A DNA stretch of 64,000 nucleotides from Betaproteobacteria bacterium (GTDB taxonomy: Bacteria; Pseudomonadota; Gammaproteobacteria; Burkholderiales; SG8-39). Below, in pieces: positions 1-8,231 of this stretch. Every line of letters begins with the position of its first letter. Position 1 is the first letter of the stretch. Where the stretch lies: assembly GCA_016210745.1 (NCBI GenBank), contig JACQTO010000207.1, positions 1 through 64,000 of the forward strand. The letters run 5' to 3'. The position numbers and the translations under genes were made by a program. Below the pieces are notes generated by a model. That model did not search any database and was not told where the DNA came from. It saw nothing but the letters and a program-made list of their open reading frames with translations.

Positions 1-156
1 ACCGCAGCGCCAACGACGACCACTACCACGACGACGACAGCGCGGCCGACGACCACCACTGCTGCGCCGACGACGACGACCGCAGCGCCAACGACGACCA
101 CTACCACGACGACGACAGCGCGGCCGACGACCACCACTGCTGCGCCGACGACGACG
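1..156 (+). repeat. 78-bp in-frame tandem repeat coding a Thr/Ala/Pro linker
   Basis: Two identical 78-bp units (1-78 and 79-156; 26 codons each) are followed by a degenerate third copy from 157. The unit is built from ACG/ACC threonine codons with GCGCCG interruptions. The array probably continues upstream of the window. Perfect identity between units implies recent slippage or recombination, so copy number is likely to vary between strains. Confidence 0.9.
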
Positions 157-468
157 ACCGCAGCGCCGACGACGACTACCACCACAACGACCACCACGAC
201 GGCGACGACGACCACCACCACGCTTGCGGGACCCAATGGCTGGGCGACCTACGACGCCTACTGCAGTGCCTGTCACGGTGCGACTGGAAAGGTGGGGAGG
301 ACGGCAGTGCAGATATCGACCGCGATTAGTTCCGACAGGGGTAACATGGGCATGCTCGTTTCCACAGCTGGCTGCGGCAGCTGCCACGGCATCCCTCCAG
401 GCACAACGGGTCCCCTAACGGCCGCGCAAATAGCAGCCATCGCTGCTAGGACTCTCCCCAGGCCATAA
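1..468 (+). CDS. C-terminal part of a diheme c-type cytochrome with Thr-rich linker (5' end outside the window)
   Basis: The frame is open from the first base to a TAA at 466-468. The first ~70 codons encode almost only Thr, Ala, Pro and a few Arg, so this is a flexible linker. It is followed by a small cytochrome c domain with the haem-binding motif CSACH (262-276) and a second one, CGSCH (373-387), in the context CHGIPP. An LTAAQIAAIAARTL helix near the C-terminus is typical of class I-like small cytochromes. Haem c attachment places the protein outside the cytoplasm. The Thr/Pro-rich spacer suggests a domain tethered to another domain or to the envelope, but the N-terminal part is not visible. 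A strong terminator follows at 493. The electron partner is unknown. Confidence 0.85.
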   Translation, partial: TAAPTTTTTTTTTARPTTTTAAPTTTTAAPTTTTTTTTTARPTTTTAAPTTTTAAPTTTTTTTTTTTATTTTTTLAGPNGWATYDAYCSACHGATGKVGRTAVQISTAISSDRGNMGMLVSTAGCGSCHGIPPGTTGPLTAAQIAAIAARTLPRP

Positions 469-492
469 GCCTTGTAAGCGGTTCGCAAACTG

Positions 493-524
493 AAGGGCTC
501 CGCAAGGAGCCCTTCTTCTCTTTT
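493..524 (+). terminator. Rho-independent terminator of the cytochrome gene
   Basis: A perfect 9-bp stem AAGGGCTCC / GGAGCCCTT closes on a GCAA tetraloop (502-505) and is followed by a pyrimidine tract ending in TTTT. It lies 25 bp after the cytochrome stop codon. Confidence 0.9.
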
Positions 525-654
525 GTGCGAGGGGTGCAGGGGCGAGCAACCCCTAGATCCTCGATCCCGAATTCCTAGATCCTGCTTTACGCCCTGGATT
601 GTCAGGCAAGGACGGCACGCGCATAATGGCGCCCCAAGAGGGGGGTTCGTCGGC

Positions 655-1959
655 ATGCGAAAATCAAGCGGTCTGAAGGCGGCAGTCAGTCGGACTGAGC
701 CATCTGCCCCCCGCTTTTCCAACGGCACGGGCGACGATCGAAAGAATCTGATAAATCTTCCCGCGGCCAACGGGCTGACAAGGAAGAATGGTCTAAATCT
801 GACCGGCGAAGCCGCGTCAAGGCAGCCGATAGTGCTCCTGATCGACGATGAGCGGACCCAGCGCATCGTCTTGCGTGAAGCACTGGAGCGCGAAGGTTTC
901 GCCGTGGAGGAGGCCGATAGCGGCCTCACCGGTCTGGAGGTATTCGACCGCGCCAGGCCCGACATCGTGCTCCTCGACGTGCGTATGCCCGGTATGGATG
1001 GCTTCTCCACCTGCACGGAACTGCGCAGGCGACCCTTGGGGGATCGCATACCGATCGTGATGCTGACGGTGTTGAACGACGCCACCTCGATCGACCACGC
1101 CTACGAGGTCGGCGCTACCGACTTCATCACCCGGCCGGTGGCATGGTCGATACTCGGGCGGCGCTTACGCTACATGCTGCGCGCAAGCGAAGCGTTCAAG
1201 GAATTGGCGAAGAGCGAAGCGGACCTGGTGCGCCGGATCGCAGAAAGGACTGCCGCGCTCGACGAGTCGAACCGCAGGCTGGAGGCGGCCAACCGGGAAC
1301 TCGAGGCATTCACCTATTCGGTTTCACATGATCTTCGAGCGCCGCTTCGGGCCATCGATGGGTTCACCGAAATGCTCGCCAAGGGCCTTGGTGGCGGGCT
1401 CGATCCGGGCTCCGCGGATCGTCTGGAGCGGATCCGTGCCGCTTCCGGCCGGATGACACGCTTGATCGATGACCTGCTCAAGCTCGCTGGCGTGGCGCGC
1501 CATGAGATCTGCAAGGAGGACGTTGATCTGAGCGCCATGGCCTCCGAGGTCGCCGAAGCACTGGCCCTCGCGGATCCGAGCGGGAAAACCCAGGTTATCG
1601 TGGGGCCTGGAATGCGTGCACATGCCGATCCCAGCCTGTTGCGCATCGCGCTCGAAAACCTGCTTTGCAACGCGTGGAAATTCACCTCGAGAACGCCTCA
1701 GCCGCGAATCGAAATCGGCAAACTCCAGGCGAGCGGAAATCCGGTCTATTTTGTTCGCGACAATGGCGCTGGCTTCAATCAGCAGTTCGCCGAACGGCTA
1801 TTTGCGCCGTTTCAGCGGCTGCACACTCAGGCAGAATTCGAAGGAACCGGCATCGGGTTGAGCATCGTTTCGCGAATAATTGCGCGCCACGAGGGCAGGA
1901 TCTGGGCCGAATCCCAGGAAGGGCAGGGGGCGACGTTTTTCTTTTCTCTGGTCCCTTAG
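655..1959 (+). CDS. Hybrid receiver-histidine kinase (REC-HisKA-HATPase)
   Basis: A 434-residue two-component protein with an unusual order. An N-terminal receiver domain (about residues 55-170; acidic IDDE and phospho-acceptor Asp in LLDVRMPGMDG) is followed by a coiled linker, a HisKA dimerisation domain (FTYSVSHDLRAPL, conserved His) and a HATPase_c domain (N box LENLLCNAWKF, G1 RDNGAGF, G2 GTGIGLSI). There are no membrane segments, so it is probably cytoplasmic and takes its input by phosphotransfer onto the receiver. The ATG at 655 has a GAGGGGGG ribosome site 9 bases upstream; the longer open frame begins inside the terminator and is not credible. No cognate output regulator is adjacent. 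The class resembles phytochrome-type or chemotaxis-like response-regulator kinases; its signal is unknown. Confidence 0.85.
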   Translation: MRKSSGLKAAVSRTEPSAPRFSNGTGDDRKNLINLPAANGLTRKNGLNLTGEAASRQPIVLLIDDERTQRIVLREALEREGFAVEEADSGLTGLEVFDRARPDIVLLDVRMPGMDGFSTCTELRRRPLGDRIPIVMLTVLNDATSIDHAYEVGATDFITRPVAWSILGRRLRYMLRASEAFKELAKSEADLVRRIAERTAALDESNRRLEAANRELEAFTYSVSHDLRAPLRAIDGFTEMLAKGLGGGLDPGSADRLERIRAASGRMTRLIDDLLKLAGVARHEICKEDVDLSAMASEVAEALALADPSGKTQVIVGPGMRAHADPSLLRIALENLLCNAWKFTSRTPQPRIEIGKLQASGNPVYFVRDNGAGFNQQFAERLFAPFQRLHTQAEFEGTGIGLSIVSRIIARHEGRIWAESQEGQGATFFFSLVP

Positions 1960-1974
1960 GCTCTTACAACTCGA

Positions 1975-2113
1975 TTGCTGACAGGCGAAGATTCGGTCTC
2001 TAAATCCGTCTCCCCTTTTCGCGCAATTGCTCGCAATTGCACGAAAAGGGGAGATCGATAAACGGCAAAAACCAGCTCCTTTGGTTCCGGCTCGTCCGGC
2101 TTTAGGATTGAGG
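1975..2113 (+). repeat. Dispersed palindromic element, copy A
   Basis: First of three related ~140 bp intergenic elements (others at 21881-22020 and 60113-60265). The core is a hairpin at 2009-2054: arms beginning TCTCCCCTTTTCG and ending CGAAAAGGGGAGA, inner arms GCAATTGC, a 2-base loop and a single mismatch. Flanks shared with the other copies are GGCGAAGATT on the left, GATAAACGGCAAAA and GGCTCGTCCG on the right. It sits between two convergent genes. There is no T-run, so it is not a standard terminator. Confidence 0.85.
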
Positions 2114-2143
2114 CCATATCCTGGGTTCGCCCTGTCGCCTGAT

Positions 2144-3076
2144 TCAAGGCGACGCCAGCTGTGACTGGATCTCGGCGCGCAGATAGGCCGTAACGTCGTG
2201 CGATACCAATACGATCATCTGCGTGGTTGCGTTTTCGTCCTGCACCGGATTTCCCAGGCATTCGACGATATGCCAGTTCCCGTCGGAGGGAAACATTCGA
2301 AGCTGAACGCGTTCGCTCGATTTGGTCGACCGCAGGAGAGTGAGAAACTGCCGGGCGTTCAGGCGATCTTCCGCGTGGACCAGATTTATCCACTCGGTGC
2401 CCGGCGCCATCGCCCCCGGCTCGATATAGCTCAAATGCGAAGGACTGGCGTATTGCACCCGCCCGTTCGTATCCAATACGCAAACCAGATCCCCCTCGTG
2501 CTCGGCGATAAAGCGGAATTGTTCTTCGCTGCTCTTCAGGGCGCTGCGCGTGCGCACCAGGCGCCTGTTCTGTTCATAGACCAAGATGCCGATCCAGGAT
2601 ACGTAGCCAACGATCCCGGCCATGGCAAACCCGGTAACCATAGGCCCCGTATTGGGCTGGTAGCTAGCGCCGATCAGCACGGCCCAGATCAGCGCCCCTG
2701 CGGCGAACAGCAGAAGCCCCATACCCAGGCGCCGGATGCCGCCGTGCGCGGCGTTATTGAGGCTGGGTCCAAGAAGTAAGCCGCAGCTGAGCCACAAGGG
2801 GAAACTCAACTGCGCCGTCCATGCCCCGAGGAGCAGCGCATCGGCCAGAAGATTGTTCATCTCGGCGCGCTTGGAATCGTGTGCAATCCGGGCGTGGAGA
2901 TAGACGAGATGCGGATAGACGATGAACTGAAGAACACCAAATGCGATGACCCAGGCGCTTCCGCCGCGCTCCGCGATCAGCAAGACAACCACAATAAATA
3001 TATAGGCGAATGCCAGCGCTCGCGGCGCGTAATTGACTCGGGCAATGCGGTGCGCGGGGAAAAGCGGAAACAACAC
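2144..3076 (-). CDS. MASE2-PAS membrane sensor protein without an output domain
   Basis: About 310 residues. Residues 1-165 form a MASE2-like membrane domain with several hydrophobic helices and the MASE2 pattern of an FPAHRIAR start, VYPHLVYLHAR, a DSKRAEMNNLLADALLLG stretch and NNAAHGG. A short linker leads into a PAS domain (about 187-300: EEQFRFIAEHEGDLVCVLD, W...VHAEDR). MASE2 is normally fused to GGDEF or adenylate cyclase domains; here the frame stops directly after PAS. The GTG start at 3076 has a near-perfect GGAGAGGAGGG site 7 bases upstream; the ATG at 3130 has none. It may signal to a partner protein or be a truncated cyclase, and I cannot decide between these. Confidence 0.7.
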   Translation of the reverse strand: MLFPLFPAHRIARVNYAPRALAFAYIFIVVVLLIAERGGSAWVIAFGVLQFIVYPHLVYLHARIAHDSKRAEMNNLLADALLLGAWTAQLSFPLWLSCGLLLGPSLNNAAHGGIRRLGMGLLLFAAGALIWAVLIGASYQPNTGPMVTGFAMAGIVGYVSWIGILVYEQNRRLVRTRSALKSSEEQFRFIAEHEGDLVCVLDTNGRVQYASPSHLSYIEPGAMAPGTEWINLVHAEDRLNARQFLTLLRSTKSSERVQLRMFPSDGNWHIVECLGNPVQDENATTQMIVLVSHDVTAYLRAEIQSQLASP

Positions 3077-3270
3077 GGGCTGCCCTCCTCTCCTGCAGCG
3101 TGTACATTCTAACCGGGCCGAGGGCCGCATACTCGGGCCGTACCGATAATCGTCAACGGCAAGCAGGTGCCGATGGGGCTGTTCCGTCTTGCGGCGCCGC
3201 TACGGTCTTGCCTAGAACTCCGCTCCCCGCGTGCCTCGTCGGCTAAGAACTGAGTTGCCGGCACCGTTCC

Positions 3271-3298
3271 AAGAAAAAGGCCGGCGCAAGACCGGCCA
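3271..3298 (-). terminator. Rho-independent terminator of metK
   Basis: Read on the minus strand, the stem GGCCGG / CCGGCC (92-97 pairs with 79-84 of 3200s) with a 7-base loop is followed by TTTTTCTT (3278-3271). It lies 24 bp beyond the metK stop. Confidence 0.85.
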
Positions 3299-3321
3299 CT
3301 TCTTCCCCGGCGAGCGTTGTC

Positions 3322-4509
3322 TCACGCGGTAACCGCGGCCCCTTTCTTTATTCCCGCGTCTTCTGCGAGCGCAGCGGCCTTGTCCATATTCTCCCACGTG
3401 AATTCGGGCTCGTCGCGGCCAAAATGGCCGTAAGAAGCCGTCTTCTGGTAGATCGGGCGCAGCAGATCGAGCATCTGCACGATACCCTTCGGCCGCAAAT
3501 CGAAGTGCTTTTGCACTAATTCTGCGATTTTTTCGTCGGAAACTCTTCCGGTGCCGGATGTGGTGATCATGACCGAGGTCGGCCGCGCCACGCCGATGGC
3601 GTAGGACACCTGGATCAGGCACTTGGAGGCGAGGCCGGCGGCAACCACGTTCTTGGCGACGTATCGCGCGGCGTAGGCTGCAGAGCGATCGACCTTGGAG
3701 GGATCCTTGCCGGAGAAGGCGCCGCCACCGTGGGGCGCGGCACCGCCGTAGGTGTCGACGATGATCTTGCGCCCGGTCAGGCCACAGTCGCCCTGCGGGC
3801 CACCGACCACGAAGCGACCGGTCGGATTGACGAGGTACTTGATCTCGCCCTTGACCAGCTTCTTCGGCAGCACCGGCTTGATGATTTCCTCGATCACCGC
3901 CTCGGAGAGCTTGCTGTGCTCGATGTCCGGGGCGTGTTGCGTGGAGATCACCACGGTATCGATCGATTCGGGCCTGCCATCGACATAGCGAACGGTCACT
4001 TGGGACTTGGCGTCCGGACGCAGCCAAGACAGGCGCCCGTCGCGCCGCAGCTGTGACTGACGCTCCATCAGGCGGTGGGCAAGGTAAATCGGCAAAGGCA
4101 TCAGTTGCGGCGTCTCGTCGCAGGCGTAACCGAACATCAGCCCCTGGTCGCCGGCGCCCTGCTCCAGATCAAGGCCTTGACCCTCGGTGACGCCCTGTGA
4201 AATGTCGGGCGACTGCTTGTCGTAGGCAACCAGAACCGCGCAGCCTCTGTAGTCGATACCGTACTCGGTATTGTCGTAACCGATGCGACGGATGGTGTCG
4301 CGCGCGACTTGGTTGTAGTCGATGGTGGCGCGCGTGGTAATCTCGCCCGCCAGAACCACCAGGCCCGTGTTGACCAGGGTTTCCGCGGCGACCCGGGAGT
4401 ATTTATCCTGCGCTAGAATGGCGTCCAGAATTGCATCGGAAATCTGGTCCGCGACCTTATCCGGATGACCTTCGGATACCGATTCGGAAGTGAAAAGAAA
4501 GCTGCGCAT
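3322..4509 (-). CDS. metK: S-adenosylmethionine synthetase
   Basis: A 395-residue cytoplasmic enzyme that makes S-adenosylmethionine from methionine and ATP. It begins [19 protein letters not shown], the family's N-terminal signature with the catalytic His. Further signatures are [12 protein letters not shown] and [19 protein letters not shown]. The ATG at 4509 is chosen because homology starts exactly there; the open frame continues upstream only by chance. An AAGGA ribosome site precedes it. The gene is divergent from the lpxL-like gene and has its own terminator. I saw no obvious SAM riboswitch in the short leader. Confidence 0.98.
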   Translation of the reverse strand: MRSFLFTSESVSEGHPDKVADQISDAILDAILAQDKYSRVAAETLVNTGLVVLAGEITTRATIDYNQVARDTIRRIGYDNTEYGIDYRGCAVLVAYDKQSPDISQGVTEGQGLDLEQGAGDQGLMFGYACDETPQLMPLPIYLAHRLMERQSQLRRDGRLSWLRPDAKSQVTVRYVDGRPESIDTVVISTQHAPDIEHSKLSEAVIEEIIKPVLPKKLVKGEIKYLVNPTGRFVVGGPQGDCGLTGRKIIVDTYGGAAPHGGGAFSGKDPSKVDRSAAYAARYVAKNVVAAGLASKCLIQVSYAIGVARPTSVMITTSGTGRVSDEKIAELVQKHFDLRPKGIVQMLDLLRPIYQKTASYGHFGRDEPEFTWENMDKAAALAEDAGIKKGAAVTA

Positions 4510-4524
4510 GTTCGGGGCAAATCC

Positions 4525-5472
4525 TTGCTGGTAGATAAAAGGGCCCAAAGAATAACACACGATCCCGAACCCGTAACCCAACTTCTGCCCATTCTGCCGC
4601 GGCTGCTTGCGGCATTGCCGTTGTGGTTGCTCCATGCGCTTGGAGTCGTCGTCGGTTGGACCGTCTACCTCGGTTCGCGCCGCTATAGGGCATATTTGAA
4701 GCAGAATCTGGCGCAGGCTGGTTTTCTCGATTCGTCCTGCGCGCGCGCGGCCATTGCGGAGGCCGGCAAGGGCGTCATGGAATTGCCGGCGATCTGGCTG
4801 AAAAAGCGCTCGCGGATAGTCGCAGGCATGCGCGAGCCCGAGGGCTGGCACCTCGTCGAGACCGAACTGGGGCGCGGCAAAGGTCTCATCATGCTCGAGC
4901 CGCACCTGGGCTGCTGGGAGGTGGCGGCCCAGTGGTTCAGCCTGCGCCACCCGATAACCGTCCTCTACAGTCCGCCCAAGGTCGGCTGGCTCGAACCGCT
5001 CATGCGTGCGGGTCGCGACCGCGAAATGATGAAGAGTGTCCCGGCGGACCTCACCGGCGTGCGCGCGCTGCTGCGCGCCCTGAAGAAAGGCGAGGCGATC
5101 GGAATCCTTCCCGACCAGGTGCCCGGCGAAGGCGAGGGCGAGTGGGTGTCATTCTTCGGCCGCCCTGCCTATACCATGACGCTGGTAGCCCGTCTGGCCG
5201 AGAAAACCGGGGCATCGGTGCTGATCGGTTTCGCAGAGCGGCTGCCGCGCGGGCGCGGCTATCACATACATGTCGAGCGGCTGCCCGAGCCGTTTGCTGG
5301 CGAGTCAAGCGTGCGGCGTATGAACCGGGCTATCGAAGCGCTTGTCCGGCGCTGTCCGGCACAGTATCTATGGGCCTACAACCGCTACAAGGTGCCCGCG
5401 GGTGTCCAACCGCCCGAAACTCAGGATTCAGGAACCAGAAATCAGGATCCGGCAAGCAGAAATCAGGATTGA
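4525..5472 (+). CDS. LpxL/HtrB-family lipid A acyltransferase (first of two)
   Basis: About 315 residues. An inner-membrane enzyme of the lysophospholipid/late lipid A acyltransferase family, transferring acyl chains to lipid A precursors. A hydrophobic N-terminal segment ([18 protein letters not shown]) is followed by the catalytic H(X)4E motif in EPHLGCWEV and a DQVPGEGEG substrate-binding stretch. The start is uncertain: the first family-like residues are at about 4573, an ATG at 4465 would overlap metK, and I use the TTG at 4525. The last ~20 residues (from PPETQDSG) are encoded by TCAGGAT heptamer repeats and are not family sequence. It is followed 68 bp later by a second paralogue. Confidence 0.85.
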   Translation: MLVDKRAQRITHDPEPVTQLLPILPRLLAALPLWLLHALGVVVGWTVYLGSRRYRAYLKQNLAQAGFLDSSCARAAIAEAGKGVMELPAIWLKKRSRIVAGMREPEGWHLVETELGRGKGLIMLEPHLGCWEVAAQWFSLRHPITVLYSPPKVGWLEPLMRAGRDREMMKSVPADLTGVRALLRALKKGEAIGILPDQVPGEGEGEWVSFFGRPAYTMTLVARLAEKTGASVLIGFAERLPRGRGYHIHVERLPEPFAGESSVRRMNRAIEALVRRCPAQYLWAYNRYKVPAGVQPPETQDSGTRNQDPASRNQD

Positions 5473-5507
5473 GGATCGGGGCTTTGGGAGTCAGGATTCA
5501 GGATCGA
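5421..5507 (+). repeat. TCAGGAT-type heptamer repeat tract
   Basis: A run of degenerate direct repeats (TCAGGATTCAGGA, ATCAGGATCC, ATCAGGATTGAGGATC, TCAGGATTCAGGATC). It starts inside the 3' end of the acyltransferase gene, passes its stop codon and continues into the intergenic space. Related tracts occur at 22066-22097, next to dispersed element C (60066-60136), and in short form at 21843-21852. Confidence 0.8.
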
Positions 5508-5540
5508 GGGGATAGGGGTGGGAAGTGAGGAGAACGTCGC

Positions 5541-6410
5541 TTGGTTGCGCGCATCGCCCTGGCATTGATGTGGTTGCTGCATTTCCTGCCGCTCGCGCTT
5601 CTGGCCCGGCTAGGCGAGGCCCTCGGCATGACGCTCTACGCGCTCGGGGCCGAGCGGCGCCGGGTCTGCTTTATCAATCTCGCGCGCTGCTTTCCTGCTC
5701 TCGCCCGGACGGAACGCGCGCGGCTTGCGCGGCGCCATTTTCGTGCGGTCGGCAGGAGCATCCTCGAGCGGGGCATCCTGTGGTGGTCGCCGCGCGATCG
5801 CCTCACGCGCCTCGTGCGCCTGGAGGGTTTCGAACACTTTACCGCGGCTAAAGGCGGTCCTGTGATCCTGCTCGCGCCGCACTTCGTCTCCTTGGATGTC
5901 GGATTTGCACGGATCGCTTGCGACGTGGACTGCACCGGCCTTTACGCGCACCAAAAAAGCAAAGTGATGAACAGGATGTTGCTCAAGGGGCGGACGCGCT
6001 TTGGCAACCAGCGCGTGTTCTCGCGCCAGGCGGGCATCAAGCCGGTGCTCAAGGCGCTCGAACAGGGGTTACCGCTTTACTACCTTCCGGACCAGGATTA
6101 CGGCCCTCGCGACGCGCTGTTCGTTCCTTTCTTCGGCGTTCCTGCGGCAACCATCACGGGCGTGGCGCGTCTGGCGCGGCTGACCAAGGCAAGGGTAGTG
6201 CCGTGCGTGACCCGCATGCTGAAGGGAGGCGCCGGCTACGAGCTGCGTTGCTATCCGGCCTGGGAGGATTTTCCCAGCGAGGACTTGCTCGCCGACACGA
6301 GGCGCATGAATGAGTTCATCGAGGAGCGTGTGCGCGAGATGCCCGAACAGTATCTCTGGACACACAAGCGATTCAAGACTCGTCCCCACGGGGAGTCGAA
6401 GTGGTACTGA
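5541..6410 (+). CDS. LpxL/LpxM-family lipid A acyltransferase (second of two)
   Basis: 289 residues, paralogous to the upstream gene. An N-terminal membrane anchor (ALALMWLLHFLPLALLARLG) is followed by the H(X)4D catalytic motif in APHFVSLDVG, then DQDYGP and a FFGVPAATITG stretch typical of LpxL-type proteins. The TTG start has an AGGAGA ribosome site 7 bases upstream. In related genomes this position leads into dapF, DUF484 and xerC; here only a dapF remnant follows. Two tandem enzymes suggest that two secondary acyl chains are added to lipid A. Which of them is LpxL-like or LpxM-like in specificity cannot be read from the sequence. Confidence 0.9.
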   Translation: MVARIALALMWLLHFLPLALLARLGEALGMTLYALGAERRRVCFINLARCFPALARTERARLARRHFRAVGRSILERGILWWSPRDRLTRLVRLEGFEHFTAAKGGPVILLAPHFVSLDVGFARIACDVDCTGLYAHQKSKVMNRMLLKGRTRFGNQRVFSRQAGIKPVLKALEQGLPLYYLPDQDYGPRDALFVPFFGVPAATITGVARLARLTKARVVPCVTRMLKGGAGYELRCYPAWEDFPSEDLLADTRRMNEFIEERVREMPEQYLWTHKRFKTRPHGESKWY

Positions 6411-6454
6411 CCTCCGCGGACTGATTGACACAGAAATGGCGAACAGTCACACAC

Positions 6455-6634
6455 GGCTGCATGTATGCTGTAGTTCGCACATGCGGTGGTCGCTGGGGAT
6501 CCGCCCCGGGGCTGCTTGGCGGGAATTTGACGGTGAGCTGGAATGGCGGCGAGAATGACCTGAACCACGCGGTCTGGCTAACCGGTCCCGCAGTTTCTGT
6601 ATTCGACGGAGAAATTGAAATTGATGAACGCTGA
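6455..6634 (+). pseudogene. dapF: 3' remnant of dapF (diaminopimelate epimerase)
   Basis: The 205 bp between the acyltransferase and the DUF484 gene carries a short frame whose C-terminal part, [10 protein letters not shown] then [18 protein letters not shown], matches the conserved end of DapF (GG-L-V-W, then TGPA-VFEGEI). Upstream, a decayed CMYAVV stretch corresponds to the Cys-containing GTGACAAVVAG region, with the catalytic context lost. The first ~200 codons of dapF are absent. The stop overlaps the DUF484 start, as expected for the ancestral gene order. The enzyme interconverts LL- and meso-diaminopimelate for peptidoglycan and lysine, so an intact copy is expected elsewhere. Confidence 0.75.
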
Positions 6635-7268
6635 CGACATCGCCAATTACCTCAGGGAAAACCCAACGTTCTTTGCCGACTATGCGGAACTTCTGTCACA
6701 GATTTGCATCCCGAATCCCCATGGCGGACAGGCGATCCCGATTTCGGATTGGCAGCTGCAAGCGTTGCGCGAGAAGAACAAGGCGCTCGAGGCGAAGCTC
6801 GCCGAGCTGATACAGTTCGGCGAGGAAAACGACGCCATCGGCGAAAGGATGCACCGGCTTTGCATCGCGTTGCTTGAGGCGCGCTCGATCGAAGGGCTTC
6901 TCGCGGTGCTTTACCACAATTTGCGCGAGGATTTCGCCGTGCCGCATTCGGCGTTGCGAATTTGGACGCACACCACTTCGGCTCCGGTGGCGGAGTATGG
7001 CCAGGTCAGCGACGCGTTGAAGGCGTACGCGGCCGGACTTACACAGCCGTTCTGCGGGCCGAACCAGAATGCCGAAGCGGCAGGCTGGTTCGGCGAGGTG
7101 GCCGATCACATCCGCTCGGTGGCGCTGATGCCGCTCACCGATGGCGCTTGCATCGGCATGCTCGCCCTTGGCAGCGAGGATCCGCGCCGCTTTTACCCCG
7201 AGATGGGCACGCTGTATCTGCGACGCCTGGGCGAGCTGGTAAGCGCGGCGCTCGCGCGCGACCTCTGA
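6624..7268 (+). CDS. DUF484 family protein
   Basis: 214 residues of the DUF484 family, usually encoded just upstream of xerC. It has an N-terminal helical segment ([17 protein letters not shown]), a coiled coil at about 45-75 ([22 protein letters not shown]) and a GAF-like C-terminal fold. The ATG at 6624 matches the usual MNA-D start of the family; a TTG at 6615 is the alternative. Biochemical function is unknown in this family. The stop codon is one base from the xerC start, so the two are translationally coupled. Confidence 0.85.
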   Translation: MNADDIANYLRENPTFFADYAELLSQICIPNPHGGQAIPISDWQLQALREKNKALEAKLAELIQFGEENDAIGERMHRLCIALLEARSIEGLLAVLYHNLREDFAVPHSALRIWTHTTSAPVAEYGQVSDALKAYAAGLTQPFCGPNQNAEAAGWFGEVADHIRSVALMPLTDGACIGMLALGSEDPRRFYPEMGTLYLRRLGELVSAALARDL

Positions 7269-7269
7269 G

Positions 7270-8187
7270 ATGGGCAAGGAGAGCGCCTCCGCCGTTGATC
7301 CCCGACCAGCGCTGCTCGCCGATTTCATTCGCAATCTGGAGCAGGAGCGGCGCCTGTCGCCGCATACCGCTAGCAACTACCGCCGCGACATCGAAGCGCT
7401 CTTCGAGCTCATGCCAGGTACGCCGATCGAAAGCGTGCTTCCACCGGCCATTCGACGCGCGGTCTCCCAACTGCACGCGCGGGGCCTATCCGGCAAGACG
7501 CTGGCGCGCATGCTTTCGGCTTGGCGCGGCTTCTACGGCTGGCTCGTGCGCCACAGGCGTTTCCCTCTCAATCCCTGTACCGGGGTGCGCGCGCCCAAGA
7601 GCCCGAAGCAATTGCCCTCGGCTCTCTCTCCGGAGGCGGCAATGCAGCTGCTCGAAATCGCCGCGGATGGCGCTCTGGAAACCCGCGACCGAGCGATCTT
7701 CGAGCTCTTCTACTCCTCGGGGCTGCGTTTGGCCGAGTTGGTCTCGCTCGATGTCAGCGCCGCCCGCCAAATGACTTCGGAGGAAGAGGTGACGGTTACC
7801 GGCAAGGGCGGCAAAACGCGCCGGGTGCCGGTCGGGGCCAAGGCGCTCGCGGCGCTCGCGGGGTGGCTTAAGCTGCGAGCGCTGGTGGCGAAGCCAGGCG
7901 AGCATGCGCTGTTCGTGAGTTCGCGCGGCACGCGCATTTCGCACCGCATGGTGCAATTGCGCCTCAAGCGCTGGGCGACCAAATCCGGTGTTGGCTCGGA
8001 AGTGCATCCGCACGTGCTGCGACACTCCTTTGCAACGCATCTGCTTCAGTCCGCGGGCGATCTGCGCGCGGTTCAGGAAATGCTTGGGCACGCGAGCATC
8101 GCCACCACGCAGATATATACCCATCTCGACTTTCAGCATTTGTCCAAGATTTACGACGCCGCGCACCCGCGGGCGAAGAGGAAGTGA
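7270..8187 (+). CDS. xerC: Tyrosine recombinase XerC
   Basis: 305 residues. It resolves chromosome dimers at dif together with XerD. An N-terminal SAM-like core-binding domain (LADFIRNLEQERRLSPHTASNYRRDI) is followed by the catalytic domain with Arg in SGLRLAEL, Lys in GKGGKTRRVPV, HVLRHSFATHLL, LGHASI and the nucleophile Tyr in TQIYTHLD. All five key residues are present. The start lies 1 base after the DUF484 stop. Length and neighbours identify XerC rather than a phage integrase. Confidence 0.95.
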   Translation: MGKESASAVDPRPALLADFIRNLEQERRLSPHTASNYRRDIEALFELMPGTPIESVLPPAIRRAVSQLHARGLSGKTLARMLSAWRGFYGWLVRHRRFPLNPCTGVRAPKSPKQLPSALSPEAAMQLLEIAADGALETRDRAIFELFYSSGLRLAELVSLDVSAARQMTSEEEVTVTGKGGKTRRVPVGAKALAALAGWLKLRALVAKPGEHALFVSSRGTRISHRMVQLRLKRWATKSGVGSEVHPHVLRHSFATHLLQSAGDLRAVQEMLGHASIATTQIYTHLDFQHLSKIYDAAHPRAKRK

Positions 8188-8231
8188 CCGGCGGGCGCCG
8201 GGGAGTGAGAAGTCGGGGCGATAAGGTATCG

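Noticed and set aside
1-156. Possible CRISPR array
   Set aside because: The repeats are directly adjacent, without unique spacers, and form one open reading frame of a Thr-rich protein linker.
4510-4572. SAM riboswitch upstream of metK
   Set aside because: The leader between the divergent metK and lpxL starts is about 60 bp, too short, and no riboswitch pattern is seen.
5421-5507. Possible CRISPR or IS end
   Set aside because: Heptamers are tandem and degenerate, with no spacers and no transposase or terminal inverted repeat nearby.
6425-6454. A small intact gene at 6425-6634
   Set aside because: The C-terminus is recognisably DapF while the start is random sequence; it is better called a dapF remnant.
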